From Rhodobiaceae bacterium (lineage in GTDB: Bacteria > Pseudomonadota > Alphaproteobacteria > Parvibaculales > Parvibaculaceae), in NCBI GenBank assembly GCA_002746275.1, contig NVWR01000006.1, forward strand, positions 171,289 to 177,763: a stretch of DNA of 6,475 nt, written 5' to 3'. The notes under the pieces were generated by a model that ran no database searches, had not been told where the DNA came from, and worked only from the letters and a program-made list of their open reading frames with translations. The position numbers and the translations under genes are program-made. Every line of letters starts with the position of its first letter. Position 1 is the first letter of the stretch. Of the stretch, positions 1 to 5,319 are shown piece after piece.

Positions 1-1
1 G

Positions 2-526
2 CTCTCCGTCAATTTTCCATCATGGCGCAATTTCCAGTTGAGGCGATGTCTCGCCCATTCCTGGCGGTTGGGTTTCCAAAGAGATGCCTCAGCGGCACCG
101 CCGCAGGTCACATTCCCTCTCCACCCGGATATATTCTGGGATGTTTTTGATCGGCGACCTGACCCGGCCTGGGATGACTATCAAACTGCATTTCATGATT
201 TGGCGGCGCTCGCCTATTGCGAAGAATATGTTCCGGCGATCCTTGACCTGCTTGCGCCCGGCATTGTGCCAGACCGTCTTGTTCTGCATCCCGCGGACGA
301 GCTCTTTTTGCGGGAACGACTTGATAATATTGCCGAGGAGCGTCTCAAAACTTATTACTATCTCCCTGAAGGGTATTCGGTTGCTCGGGTGAATGTCCTC
401 ACCGAGATGATGAGTGTTGAGGAGATCATTGCCGTGTCTGCGGCAGTTGCTCAGGGCACCGTTCAATCGCTTGAACAGGGCTTTTGGGCTGGCGAGTGCG
501 GCCGGTTGGAAGAGCTCTTCGGATAG
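2..526 (+). CDS. Hypothetical protein, 5'-truncated by window edge
   Basis: I do not recognise this protein. The frame is open from base 2 to the TAG at 524-526, so the gene probably begins left of the window. The only in-frame start near the edge is a TTG at 38 with no convincing Shine-Dalgarno site, so I treat the gene as partial. From about base 110 on, the reading is a convincing acidic soluble protein (segments such as HPDIFWDVFDRRPDPAWDDY, then LHPADELFLRERLDNIAEERLK), predicted mainly helical, with no signal peptide or membrane segment in view. The first ~35 codons are rich in R, W and C and look less natural; frame 1 is also open there up to base 150, so a frameshift or a wrong frame at the extreme left cannot be excluded. 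It converges with the quinone oxidoreductase gene, with 30 bp between stops and no hairpin. Confidence 0.6.
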   Translation, partial: LSVNFPSWRNFQLRRCLAHSWRLGFQRDASAAPPQVTFPLHPDIFWDVFDRRPDPAWDDYQTAFHDLAALAYCEEYVPAILDLLAPGIVPDRLVLHPADELFLRERLDNIAEERLKTYYYLPEGYSVARVNVLTEMMSVEEIIAVSAAVAQGTVQSLEQGFWAGECGRLEELFG

Positions 527-556
527 TTGGCCTTTCCATCGCCCAGTATTCTCCCG

Positions 557-1570
557 TTACGTAGTGAGAATGATTTTTCCGATATGGGCGCTGGTTTCCA
601 TGCGTTCATGGGCGGATTTTGCGTCTTTCAGATCAAAAGTACTGTCGACGATTGGCTTCAGGCGGCCAGAGGCGAGCCATGGCCAGACCTCTCGGAGCAC
701 GGTTTCGGTTAGCTCGGTCTTTTCCTCCAGGGGACGCGCACGCAGTGTGGAGCCTGTCAGGGTGACTTGTTTCAGCATGAGGGGCAGGAAATTCACTTCC
801 GCGACCGACCCTTGTTGATATGCGATATTCACGATGCGGCCGCCGCGTGCGGCACAGGTGATGTTGCGCTGGATGTAATCTCCGCCAACCATGTCGAAAA
901 TGACATCGGCACCGTGACCGCTGGTCACTTCATCCATTACCATGACGAAATCTTCTTCCCGGTAATTGATGCCGCGCCTTGCACCGAGCTCCTCGCATTT
1001 GCGCGCTTTTTCTTCTGATCCTGCGGTGGCAAAAACTTTGGCGCCATAGGCGACGGCCATTTGAATGGCCGTCGTTCCGATACCGCTCGTGCCGCCGTGG
1101 ATCAGTAAGGTTTCACCCGGTTTTAGCCGTCCCCGGTCAAAAACATTGGTCCACACCGTCATAATGGTCTCCGGCAGGGCCGCAGCCTCCACCATTGAAT
1201 AACCATCGGGCACGGGCAAGGCATGGGTCTGGTGCACGACGGCATATTCCGCGTAACCGCCGCCTGCAACGAGAGCACAGACCTTGTCGCCAATGGACCA
1301 GTCTGTGGCGCCAGGACCGAGGGCCACGACCTCACCCGCAAATTCCAGGCCCGGTGTGTCTGTGACCCCTTTGGGGGCCGGATAGAGCCCCATACGCTGT
1401 AACAGGTCGCCCCGGTTGATGCCTGCAGCGGCCACATGGACCAGAATTTCGCCCTGGCCCGGTTCAGGCAAGGGAACGGACTGGGGTTCCAGGACATCCG
1501 TGCCTCCGGGCTCGCGGATTTTGATCGCGGTCATGGTGCTGGGAAGCGGGGCGGGAGGCGTGGAAGGCAT
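557..1570 (-). CDS. NAD(P)H-quinone oxidoreductase, zinc-independent MDR family (PIG3 type)
   Basis: This is a 337-aa cytosolic medium-chain dehydrogenase/reductase that should reduce quinones or enones with NADPH. The N-terminal GroES-like domain (about residues 13-130) carries the PIG3-type stretch AGINRGDLLQRMGLYPAP at 49-66 and TPGLEFAGEV at 72-81. The Rossmann domain has the nucleotide-binding loop HGGTSGIGTTAIQMA at 158-172, and GSTLRARP at 273-280 is a further PIG3 signature. The structural and catalytic zinc cysteines of alcohol dehydrogenases are absent, as usual for quinone reductases. I keep the first ATG because AAGGA lies 10 nt upstream (complement of 1581-1585). The ATG at residue 13 (1532-1534), giving MTAIKIREPGG, matches the usual family start but has no clear Shine-Dalgarno site. 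The gene is divergent from the DUF1192 gene. The exact substrate is not readable from sequence. Confidence 0.9.
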   Translation of the reverse strand: MPSTPPAPLPSTMTAIKIREPGGTDVLEPQSVPLPEPGQGEILVHVAAAGINRGDLLQRMGLYPAPKGVTDTPGLEFAGEVVALGPGATDWSIGDKVCALVAGGGYAEYAVVHQTHALPVPDGYSMVEAAALPETIMTVWTNVFDRGRLKPGETLLIHGGTSGIGTTAIQMAVAYGAKVFATAGSEEKARKCEELGARRGINYREEDFVMVMDEVTSGHGADVIFDMVGGDYIQRNITCAARGGRIVNIAYQQGSVAEVNFLPLMLKQVTLTGSTLRARPLEEKTELTETVLREVWPWLASGRLKPIVDSTFDLKDAKSAHERMETSAHIGKIILTT

Positions 1571-1696
1571 GGAGGTATCGTCCTTGGTGCTGTTGTGGCT
1601 TTGTTCGGGGATATGGTCTCATGGCAGACTATCCCACCATTTGGTGAGGGAGCAGGTTTTACGCAATGCCGAGACGCATTCCTTATGGAGAAAGAT
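1571..1696. promoter_or_regulatory. Divergent intergenic region with short inverted repeat
   Basis: These 126 bp separate the divergent oxidoreductase and DUF1192 genes and should hold promoters for both. I found no convincing -35/-10 pair in either direction. The one visible structure is the inverted repeat CACCA-TT-TGGTG at 1635-1646, about 50 bp before the DUF1192 start and 65 bp before the oxidoreductase start. It could be an operator, but its arms are short. Confidence 0.35.
1687..1693 (+). promoter_or_regulatory. Shine-Dalgarno site that fixes the DUF1192 start
   Basis: GGAGAAA ends a few bases before the ATG at 1697; GGAG is separated from it by 6 nt, which is ideal spacing. The alternative in-frame ATG at 1685 overlaps this element and has no Shine-Dalgarno site of its own. 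The longer in-frame extension back to 1436 runs antisense into the oxidoreductase gene. The 1697 start is therefore preferred. Confidence 0.75.
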
Positions 1697-1897
1697 ATGG
1701 AACCGGAGGATTTACAACCTAAGCGTGTGGCGGAAGTGGCTATTGCGCTCGGGCGGGAGGATCTCTCGCTTCTCAGTATCGAGGAGCTGAGAGACCGAAT
1801 CACTTTGATTCGCGCGGAAATTGCGCGTTGCGAAGCTCAAATCGCGTCAAAGGAGGGTAGTTTGAGTGATGCCGAGGCTATTTTCCAGAAACGGTGA
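1697..1897 (+). CDS. DUF1192 family small coiled-coil protein
   Basis: This is a 66-aa protein of a small alphaproteobacterial family of unknown function (DUF1192). The family core is residues 21-64: EDLSLLSIEELRDRI followed by a charged heptad-like helix (IRAEIARCEAQIASKEGSL) and the AEAIFQKR end. No membrane segment or signal peptide is present, so it is probably a cytoplasmic helical or coiled-coil protein that acts through protein contacts. The length is typical for the family. The start is set by the GGAG at 1687-1690. It lies upstream of rcdA on the same strand, but 416 bp and a terminator separate them, so they are probably not one simple operon. No terminator with a T-run directly follows its stop; the first one downstream on this strand is at 2106-2134. 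Confidence 0.82.
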   Translation: MEPEDLQPKRVAEVAIALGREDLSLLSIEELRDRITLIRAEIARCEAQIASKEGSLSDAEAIFQKR

Positions 1898-1931
1898 TCA
1901 CGGGACTTGAATGGGCAAGCCCTTGTAATAA

Positions 1932-1953
1932 TTGAGTTTCTTGAATCACTCAA
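1932..1953. repeat. Inverted repeat TTGAGT-N10-ACTCAA
   Basis: Perfect 6-bp arms lie at 1932-1937 and 1948-1953, 35 bp after the DUF1192 stop. No T-run follows, so this is not a Rho-independent terminator. It may be the 3' end structure of the DUF1192 mRNA or an operator upstream of the CtrA box at 2000. A GAATC (GANTC, the CcrM methylation motif of alphaproteobacteria) lies at 1943-1947, inside the loop. Confidence 0.35.
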
Positions 1954-1999
1954 GTAAAGACGAGGGAAATTGACTATTTGTCAGGTCTTATCTGCCATT

Positions 2000-2015
2000 T
2001 TAACTATTCGTTAAC
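2000..2015 (+). promoter_or_regulatory. CtrA-binding box (TTAA-N7-TTAAC)
   Basis: TTAACTATTCGTTAAC matches the full CtrA consensus TTAA-N7-TTAAC with exact 7-nt spacing. CtrA is the cell-cycle response regulator of Caulobacter and relatives; at activated promoters its box often overlaps the -35 region. Placing the second half-site (2011-2014) at -35 predicts a start near 2040-2046. Weak -10 candidates are TATTGT at 2027-2032 or TTTACG at 2032-2037. That start would fall right at the first hairpin of the candidate sRNA. The box is also 299 bp upstream of rcdA, whose product promotes CtrA degradation. Seen: the motif. Inferred: function and direction. Confidence 0.65.
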
Positions 2016-2042
2016 CCTTTGTTATGTATTGTTTACGTGCGT

Positions 2043-2134
2043 AATCCAGTCATCTGGATTTGAGTGGCTCCTATCCACTCTGTTTGACGCCTCCCTGTTA
2101 TAACTTGAGCCGCATGATTTGCGGCTCATTTTTT
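2043..2134 (+). ncRNA. Candidate small RNA: three stem-loops with intrinsic terminator
   Basis: Between the CtrA box and rcdA, three perfect stem-loops follow one another. Hairpin 1 is AATCCAG/CTGGATT (2043-2049, 2054-2060) with loop TCAT. Hairpin 2 is GAGTGG/CCACTC (2062-2067, 2075-2080) with loop CTCCTAT. Hairpin 3 is TGAGCCGCA/TGCGGCTCA (2106-2114, 2120-2128) with loop TGATT and six T residues. The hairpin 2 loop contains CTCCT, and the unpaired linker 2081-2105 contains CCTCCC (2090-2095). Both could pair with Shine-Dalgarno sequences, the usual arrangement of trans-acting alphaproteobacterial sRNAs. The 5' end is estimated at about 2040-2046 from the upstream promoter geometry, so the RNA would be about 90-100 nt. 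There is no plausible ORF inside. I do not recognise it as a named RNA family. The alternative is a terminated leader of rcdA or the 3' UTR of the DUF1192 transcript. Confidence 0.6.
2106..2134 (+). terminator. Rho-independent terminator of the candidate sRNA
   Basis: A 9-bp perfect GC-rich stem (2106-2114 with 2120-2128) and a 5-nt loop are followed directly by six T residues (2129-2134). It works on the + strand only, since no T-run exists on the other side. It lies 209 bp after the DUF1192 stop and 179 bp before the rcdA start, so it should separate rcdA from upstream transcription. Confidence 0.88.
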
Positions 2135-2137
2135 GTG

Positions 2138-2213
2138 TTGAGGCCTCTGCTTTCTCTCTGATTATCCCTATTGTTCCTTTTTGGCACATGTGCAGCTGGC
2201 ACGAATGTTGATT
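2138..2213 (+). promoter_or_regulatory. Candidate rcdA promoter region, including sigma-54-like elements
   Basis: rcdA needs a promoter after the terminator at 2134 unless readthrough occurs. Two overlapping sigma-54-like elements are present. TTGGCAC at 2181-2187 is followed at GG-N10-GC spacing by GC (2195-2196). CTGGCACG at 2196-2203 is followed after 4 nt by TTGAT (2208-2212), where the consensus is TTGCW, so the conserved C of the -12 box is replaced by A. A weak sigma-70-like pair is TTGAGG (2138-2143) and GATTAT (2160-2165) with 16-nt spacing. None is decisive. Confidence 0.3.
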
Positions 2214-2313
2214 GTTCAGGTGTGTCGTGTCCGGCATTGAGACGCTGTCTGTCCTCCATGGGGGAAAGGCTGTTGGAACGACACTGGAATTATCGGCAAG
2301 AGTGAGTGGGTAT

Positions 2314-2853
2314 ATGAGTTTCGGTAGCAGTTCTGATGATGGTTCAAGCGGTCGGCGCGGATTTACGCAGTTCGGCGGCTCAAAGCTTTTCCAGGCCACC
2401 TATAAAGAGGGGATGGGCTTGGTGGAGGAGGCCGCGCGTTATCTCGATGGTCCAGGGCGGGATCAAGCCAAGGATTTACCTCGTTCAACGGCATTGGCCT
2501 ATGCGACTGAAAGCATGCGCCTCACCACGCGGCTGATGCAGGTTGCGGCCTGGCTGCTTGTGCAAAAAGCGGTTCATGAGGGCGAAATGAATGAGGAAGA
2601 GGCGCTTTCCAAGAAATATGCTCTTGGGGGCAAGGATGTCGCCCGAGCAACGACTTTGAAAGCGGCGGTTCTCCTTCCCGACAGGTTGAAAGACCTGGTT
2701 ATCCGCTCTGAGAGCATTTTTGCGCGGGTGGACCGGTTGGACAGCCAGATCAGGGCGGGCGAAATGCAGGGACAATCCCCGCTTTCCAGTCAGCGGGACC
2801 GTGTTGAGGCTTTCTTCCGCGATAGTCTCGATCCCGGGACGACGCGGCACTGA
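2314..2853 (+). CDS. rcdA: RcdA-like regulator of CtrA degradation (DUF1465 family)
   Basis: This 179-aa protein belongs to the alphaproteobacterial DUF1465 family, which includes Caulobacter RcdA. There RcdA is a cytoplasmic three-helix-bundle adaptor that links CpdR-primed ClpXP to substrates and promotes CtrA removal at the G1-S transition. Recognisable blocks are FQATYKEGMGLVEEAARYLD running into GPGR (residues 26-49) and the highly conserved ATESMRLTTRLMQVAAWLLV (64-83), then a helix ending near RLDSQIR (141-147). The N-terminal 20 residues (Ser/Gly rich) and the C-terminal ~30 residues look flexible, as in RcdA, where the tail is functionally important. I chose the ATG at 2314; a TTG at 2212 and a GTG at 2302 are in frame, but none has a strong Shine-Dalgarno site and 2314 gives the family length. 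A CtrA box and a candidate sRNA lie upstream. A strong terminator follows. Confidence 0.85.
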   Translation: MSFGSSSDDGSSGRRGFTQFGGSKLFQATYKEGMGLVEEAARYLDGPGRDQAKDLPRSTALAYATESMRLTTRLMQVAAWLLVQKAVHEGEMNEEEALSKKYALGGKDVARATTLKAAVLLPDRLKDLVIRSESIFARVDRLDSQIRAGEMQGQSPLSSQRDRVEAFFRDSLDPGTTRH

Positions 2854-2878
2854 TCCTCAGACATTACCTAAAAACAGA

Positions 2879-2905
2879 AAAAGCCCAGGCAATGCCTGGG
2901 CTTTT
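2879..2905. terminator. Bidirectional Rho-independent terminator between rcdA and rpmE
   Basis: A 12-bp perfect stem (AAAAGCCCAGGC at 2879-2890 with GCCTGGGCTTTT at 2894-2905) closes a 3-nt AAT loop. T residues follow on the + strand (TTTTGTTT), and the A-rich 5' side gives a T-run on the - strand. It therefore ends both the rcdA transcript (25 bp after its stop) and the convergent rpmE transcript (29 bp after its stop). Confidence 0.92.
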
Positions 2906-2934
2906 GTTTCTGGTAAGGACGGTATGATGCCGTC

Positions 2935-3156
2935 TTAGCCCATAAGGCCGTCGTACTTCTTCTTGAACCGGCTGACGCGGCCACCACGGTCGAGCAGTGT
3001 CTGAGAGCCCCCCGTCCATGCTGGGTGGGTTCTGGGATCAATATCGAGGGTCAGCTTGTCGCCTTCAGCGCCATATGTGGATTTGGTCTGGAAGGTGGTG
3101 CCATCGGTCATCACGACAGTGATTTCGTGATAGTCGGGATGGGTGTCCTTTTTCAT
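2935..3156 (-). CDS. rpmE: 50S ribosomal protein L31, zinc-free type
   Basis: This 73-aa protein is bacterial L31, a component of the large ribosomal subunit at the intersubunit bridge with the 30S head. It starts with the family hallmark [10 protein letters not shown] and carries [13 protein letters not shown] (38-50) and the basic end [10 protein letters not shown] (59-68). It has no cysteine at all, so it lacks the CxxC-type zinc site of zinc-binding L31; this form is usual in alphaproteobacteria. The gene is monocistronic: it has its own promoter (TTGCAA-N17-TATACA at 3263-3235) and ends at the shared terminator at 2879-2905. The Shine-Dalgarno site is weak, with GAGCGAG a few bases before the ATG. 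The start is firm because of the conserved MKKD(I/T)HP N-terminus. Confidence 0.97.
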   Translation of the reverse strand: MKKDTHPDYHEITVVMTDGTTFQTKSTYGAEGDKLTLDIDPRTHPAWTGGSQTLLDRGGRVSRFKKKYDGLMG

Positions 3157-3234
3157 CGCTTTGCTCGCTCAAAAACAGTGTCAGGCGCCCGTTGGGCAGC
3201 CTTTGGGAGAGGGGTATTTCCCCCCGAAAGCGGC

Positions 3235-3263
3235 TGTATAGCTGAGCCAGCCCTTCTTTGCAA
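3235..3263 (-). promoter_or_regulatory. Housekeeping promoter of rpmE
   Basis: On the minus strand, TTGCAA (complement of 3258-3263) and TATACA (complement of 3235-3240) are separated by exactly 17 bp. This is close to the sigma-70 consensus. It predicts a start near 3228 and a leader of about 70 nt before the rpmE ATG at 3156. The leader contains two small GC hairpins (GCCC-GTT-GGGC at 3187-3197 and GGGG-TATTT-CCCC at 3211-3223, read on the + strand), which could be regulatory but are only 4 bp each. Confidence 0.75.
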
Positions 3264-3286
3264 GCGGTGAGCAGAGGACCGATATC

Positions 3287-3316
3287 TTGTTGCCCGTGGC
3301 TTTTGGTCGCTTGAAT
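3287..3316 (+). promoter_or_regulatory. Weak candidate promoter for the ABC exporter gene
   Basis: TTGTTG (3287-3292) and TTGAAT (3311-3316) are spaced by 18 bp upstream of the exporter start at 3394. The match is modest, and the -10 box is two bases off consensus. It is listed because a promoter must lie between the divergent rpmE gene and the exporter, and I see nothing better. Confidence 0.3.
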
Positions 3317-3393
3317 ATTAAAGCCAGGACCCTAGCGAGGACGGGGTCGGGTTGTTATATGTCCTGTCAACGACCATCAAACACTGGATTTCC

Positions 3394-5274
3394 ATGAGCG
3401 ACGCAGCAAATCCGATCGCCGAAGCGATTGAAAATGAAGCTCTTCGGCGCGAACGCGCCAGCGGGGCAGGCCCGATCCTCGGTCTGGCTCCTTTCGTGCT
3501 CGCCTATAAGCCGATGCTTCTGGCCGCGTTTGCGACGCTGATTGTCGCCACCTTGGCCACACTCGCGTTTCCGATGGCCGGACGGCGGATGATGGACGGG
3601 TTTGCCAGTGAGAATGTCGAATTCATTGATCAGTATTTTTTGATGTTGATTGTGGTTGCCGCCGTGCTGGGTGTGTCGAGTGCGGCGCGCTTCTATTTTG
3701 TGAGCTGGATCGGGGAGCGGGTCGTTGCCGATCTGCGTTCAGCTGTCTATGCGCACGTGACGCGGCTGTCTCCTGCCTTTTACGAGACCATGCGGACGGG
3801 CGAGGTGCTCTCGCGTCTGACGGCTGACACCACGCTTATCAAAACCGTGGTTGGGTCCAGCGCCTCGATTGCGCTGCGCAACCTTTTCCTCTTCATCGGT
3901 TCGGCCGTCATGATGACCTACACGAGCCCGTCGCTGTCGGGGCTGGTGCTGCTTGCCATTCCGGTCATCATGCTGCCTCTGATCATCTTTGGTCGTTGGG
4001 TGCGGCGCCTGTCGCGGCTCAGCCAAGACCGGATTGCGGATACAAGTGCGCTTGGCGGTGAAACATTGAACGCCATGCAGACGGTGCAGGCGTTTACGCA
4101 TGAAGAGATTGACCGCAGGCTGTTTACAGAAACCGTTGAAAGTTCTTTCGATGCGGCGCGCGCGCGCATCTCTGCTCGCGCTGTGCTGACGGCACTGGTC
4201 ATGTTCCTAGGTTTTTCCAGTGTCTTCGGCGTGCTGTGGGTGGGCGCTCAATCTGTCATTTCTGGCGCTATGACCGGTGGTGAATTGTTTCAGTTCACGC
4301 TTTATGCGTTGTTTGCTTCAGCTGCCATGGGCGCGCTTTCTGAAGTCTGGGGCGATGTGCAGATGGCGGCGGGGGCGACCGAGCGCCTGATCGAACTTCT
4401 GGAAATTGAACCGCAGATCAAGGCACCTGCCAATCCAGTTGCTTTGCCCACTCCGCCAAAAGGTGTTTTGTCGTTCGAGGATGTCTCTTTCTCCTACCCA
4501 ACCAGGCCGGATGTCTCCGCCTTGGAGGGGCTGTCGCTCAGCGTTGAGCCTGGGGAGACAATTGCGATTGTTGGGCCGTCGGGGGCTGGCAAGAGCACGA
4601 TCTTTCAGATGTTGCTGCGGTTCTTTGATCCGCAAGAAGGTGCCATTCTGCTTGATGGTGTTGACCTGCGCGATGCTGATCCCACAGAGGTTCGTCAACG
4701 ATTTGCGCTTGTTCCTCAGGAGACAGTGGTCTTTGGCATGAGTGCACTGGACAATATTCGTTATGGTCGGCCTAGCGCTAGCGATGAAGAAGTTCGCAAG
4801 GCAGCGAAAGCCGCCTACATAGATGAATTTCTGTCCTCGCTGCCGCAAGGCTATGAAACGGTTTTTGGAGAACGCGGCATGACGCTGTCTGGTGGACAAC
4901 GTCAGCGCATCGCAATCGCCCGGGCGATCTTGCGTGATGCGCCGGTATTGTTGCTCGACGAAGCCACGAGTGCTTTGGACGCGGAGAGCGAAAAATTTGT
5001 TCAGCAGGCTCTTGAGGGCCTGATGGAAGGGCGGACCACCATCATCATCGCACACAGACTTGCGACCGTTCGTAAGGCGGACCGGATCATCGTTATGGAT
5101 CAGGGGCAAATCGTTGCGGAAGGGGCGCATGATGAGCTCGTTGCGCAAGGGGGGCTCTATGCGCGTCTCGCGTCGCTCCAGTTTGGTGCCGAAATTTCAA
5201 GTGCGACGAAGGCCGGAATTGACGAAGCGACCGCGCCCATGGCACCTACGTCGATGGTTGCCGCGCAGGACTGA
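3394..5274 (+). CDS. MsbA/LmrA-type ABC exporter, fused permease and ATPase
   Basis: This 626-aa half-transporter of the inner membrane would work as a homodimer and export a lipid, drug or similar hydrophobic compound. About six transmembrane helices fall in residues 32-316 (type IV ABC exporter fold). The nucleotide-binding domain follows from about 357. It has the A-loop tyrosine in FSYPTRPD (~368), Walker [10 protein letters not shown] (394-402), a Q-loop in [10 protein letters not shown] (Q442), signature [16 protein letters not shown] (498 on), Walker [13 protein letters not shown] (518 on), and H-loop histidine in [10 protein letters not shown] (H554). All catalytic elements are intact, so it should be active. 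The 28-residue Ala/Thr-rich tail is not conserved in type. I prefer the ATG at 3394 over the TTG at 3352 because [20 protein letters not shown] is a natural cytosolic N-terminus; its Shine-Dalgarno site (TGGA) is weak. The substrate cannot be read from sequence. The lactonase gene follows after 45 bp with no terminator, so they may be cotranscribed. Confidence 0.93.
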   Translation: MSDAANPIAEAIENEALRRERASGAGPILGLAPFVLAYKPMLLAAFATLIVATLATLAFPMAGRRMMDGFASENVEFIDQYFLMLIVVAAVLGVSSAARFYFVSWIGERVVADLRSAVYAHVTRLSPAFYETMRTGEVLSRLTADTTLIKTVVGSSASIALRNLFLFIGSAVMMTYTSPSLSGLVLLAIPVIMLPLIIFGRWVRRLSRLSQDRIADTSALGGETLNAMQTVQAFTHEEIDRRLFTETVESSFDAARARISARAVLTALVMFLGFSSVFGVLWVGAQSVISGAMTGGELFQFTLYALFASAAMGALSEVWGDVQMAAGATERLIELLEIEPQIKAPANPVALPTPPKGVLSFEDVSFSYPTRPDVSALEGLSLSVEPGETIAIVGPSGAGKSTIFQMLLRFFDPQEGAILLDGVDLRDADPTEVRQRFALVPQETVVFGMSALDNIRYGRPSASDEEVRKAAKAAYIDEFLSSLPQGYETVFGERGMTLSGGQRQRIAIARAILRDAPVLLLDEATSALDAESEKFVQQALEGLMEGRTTIIIAHRLATVRKADRIIVMDQGQIVAEGAHDELVAQGGLYARLASLQFGAEISSATKAGIDEATAPMAPTSMVAAQD

Positions 5275-5319
5275 CATTTACACTGGGGCTGACGCCTAAA
5301 AAATCAATTGGGGACTTTT

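Noticed and set aside
1436..1696. N-terminal extension of the DUF1192 frame back to 1436 (153-aa reading).
   Set aside because: The extra part runs antisense into the oxidoreductase gene, is not protein-like (Gly/Arg-rich), and the good GGAG site marks the ATG at 1697.
1970..1993. TTGACT at 1970-1975 as a -35 box with TTATCT at 1988-1993 as -10.
   Set aside because: The spacing is only 12 bp; at 17 bp the hexamer is TGCCAT, which is not a -10 box.
2024..2044. Mini-ORF ATG-TAA of six codons just before the first sRNA hairpin (possible leader peptide).
   Set aside because: No Shine-Dalgarno site, no runs of regulatory codons, and it probably lies in the promoter rather than in the transcript.
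2161..2169. TTATCCCTA and CTATCCACT (2071-2079) as DnaA boxes.
   Set aside because: Each departs from TTATNCACA at two or more positions, and there is no cluster.
2022..2399. Minus-strand ORF (125 aa) across the sRNA region and rcdA start.
   Set aside because: It overlaps the structured intergenic region and rcdA, has no recognisable domain, and its composition is not protein-like.
3352..3393. TTG start at 3352 for the ABC exporter.
   Set aside because: No Shine-Dalgarno site, and the added residues [14 protein letters not shown] are unlike a conserved N-terminus; the ATG at 3394 is more natural.
4318..5148. Long minus-strand ORF (276 aa) opposite the ABC exporter gene.
   Set aside because: It is a shadow of the exporter ATPase domain, whose Walker A, signature and Walker B motifs are intact on the + strand; the minus translation shows no recognisable domain.
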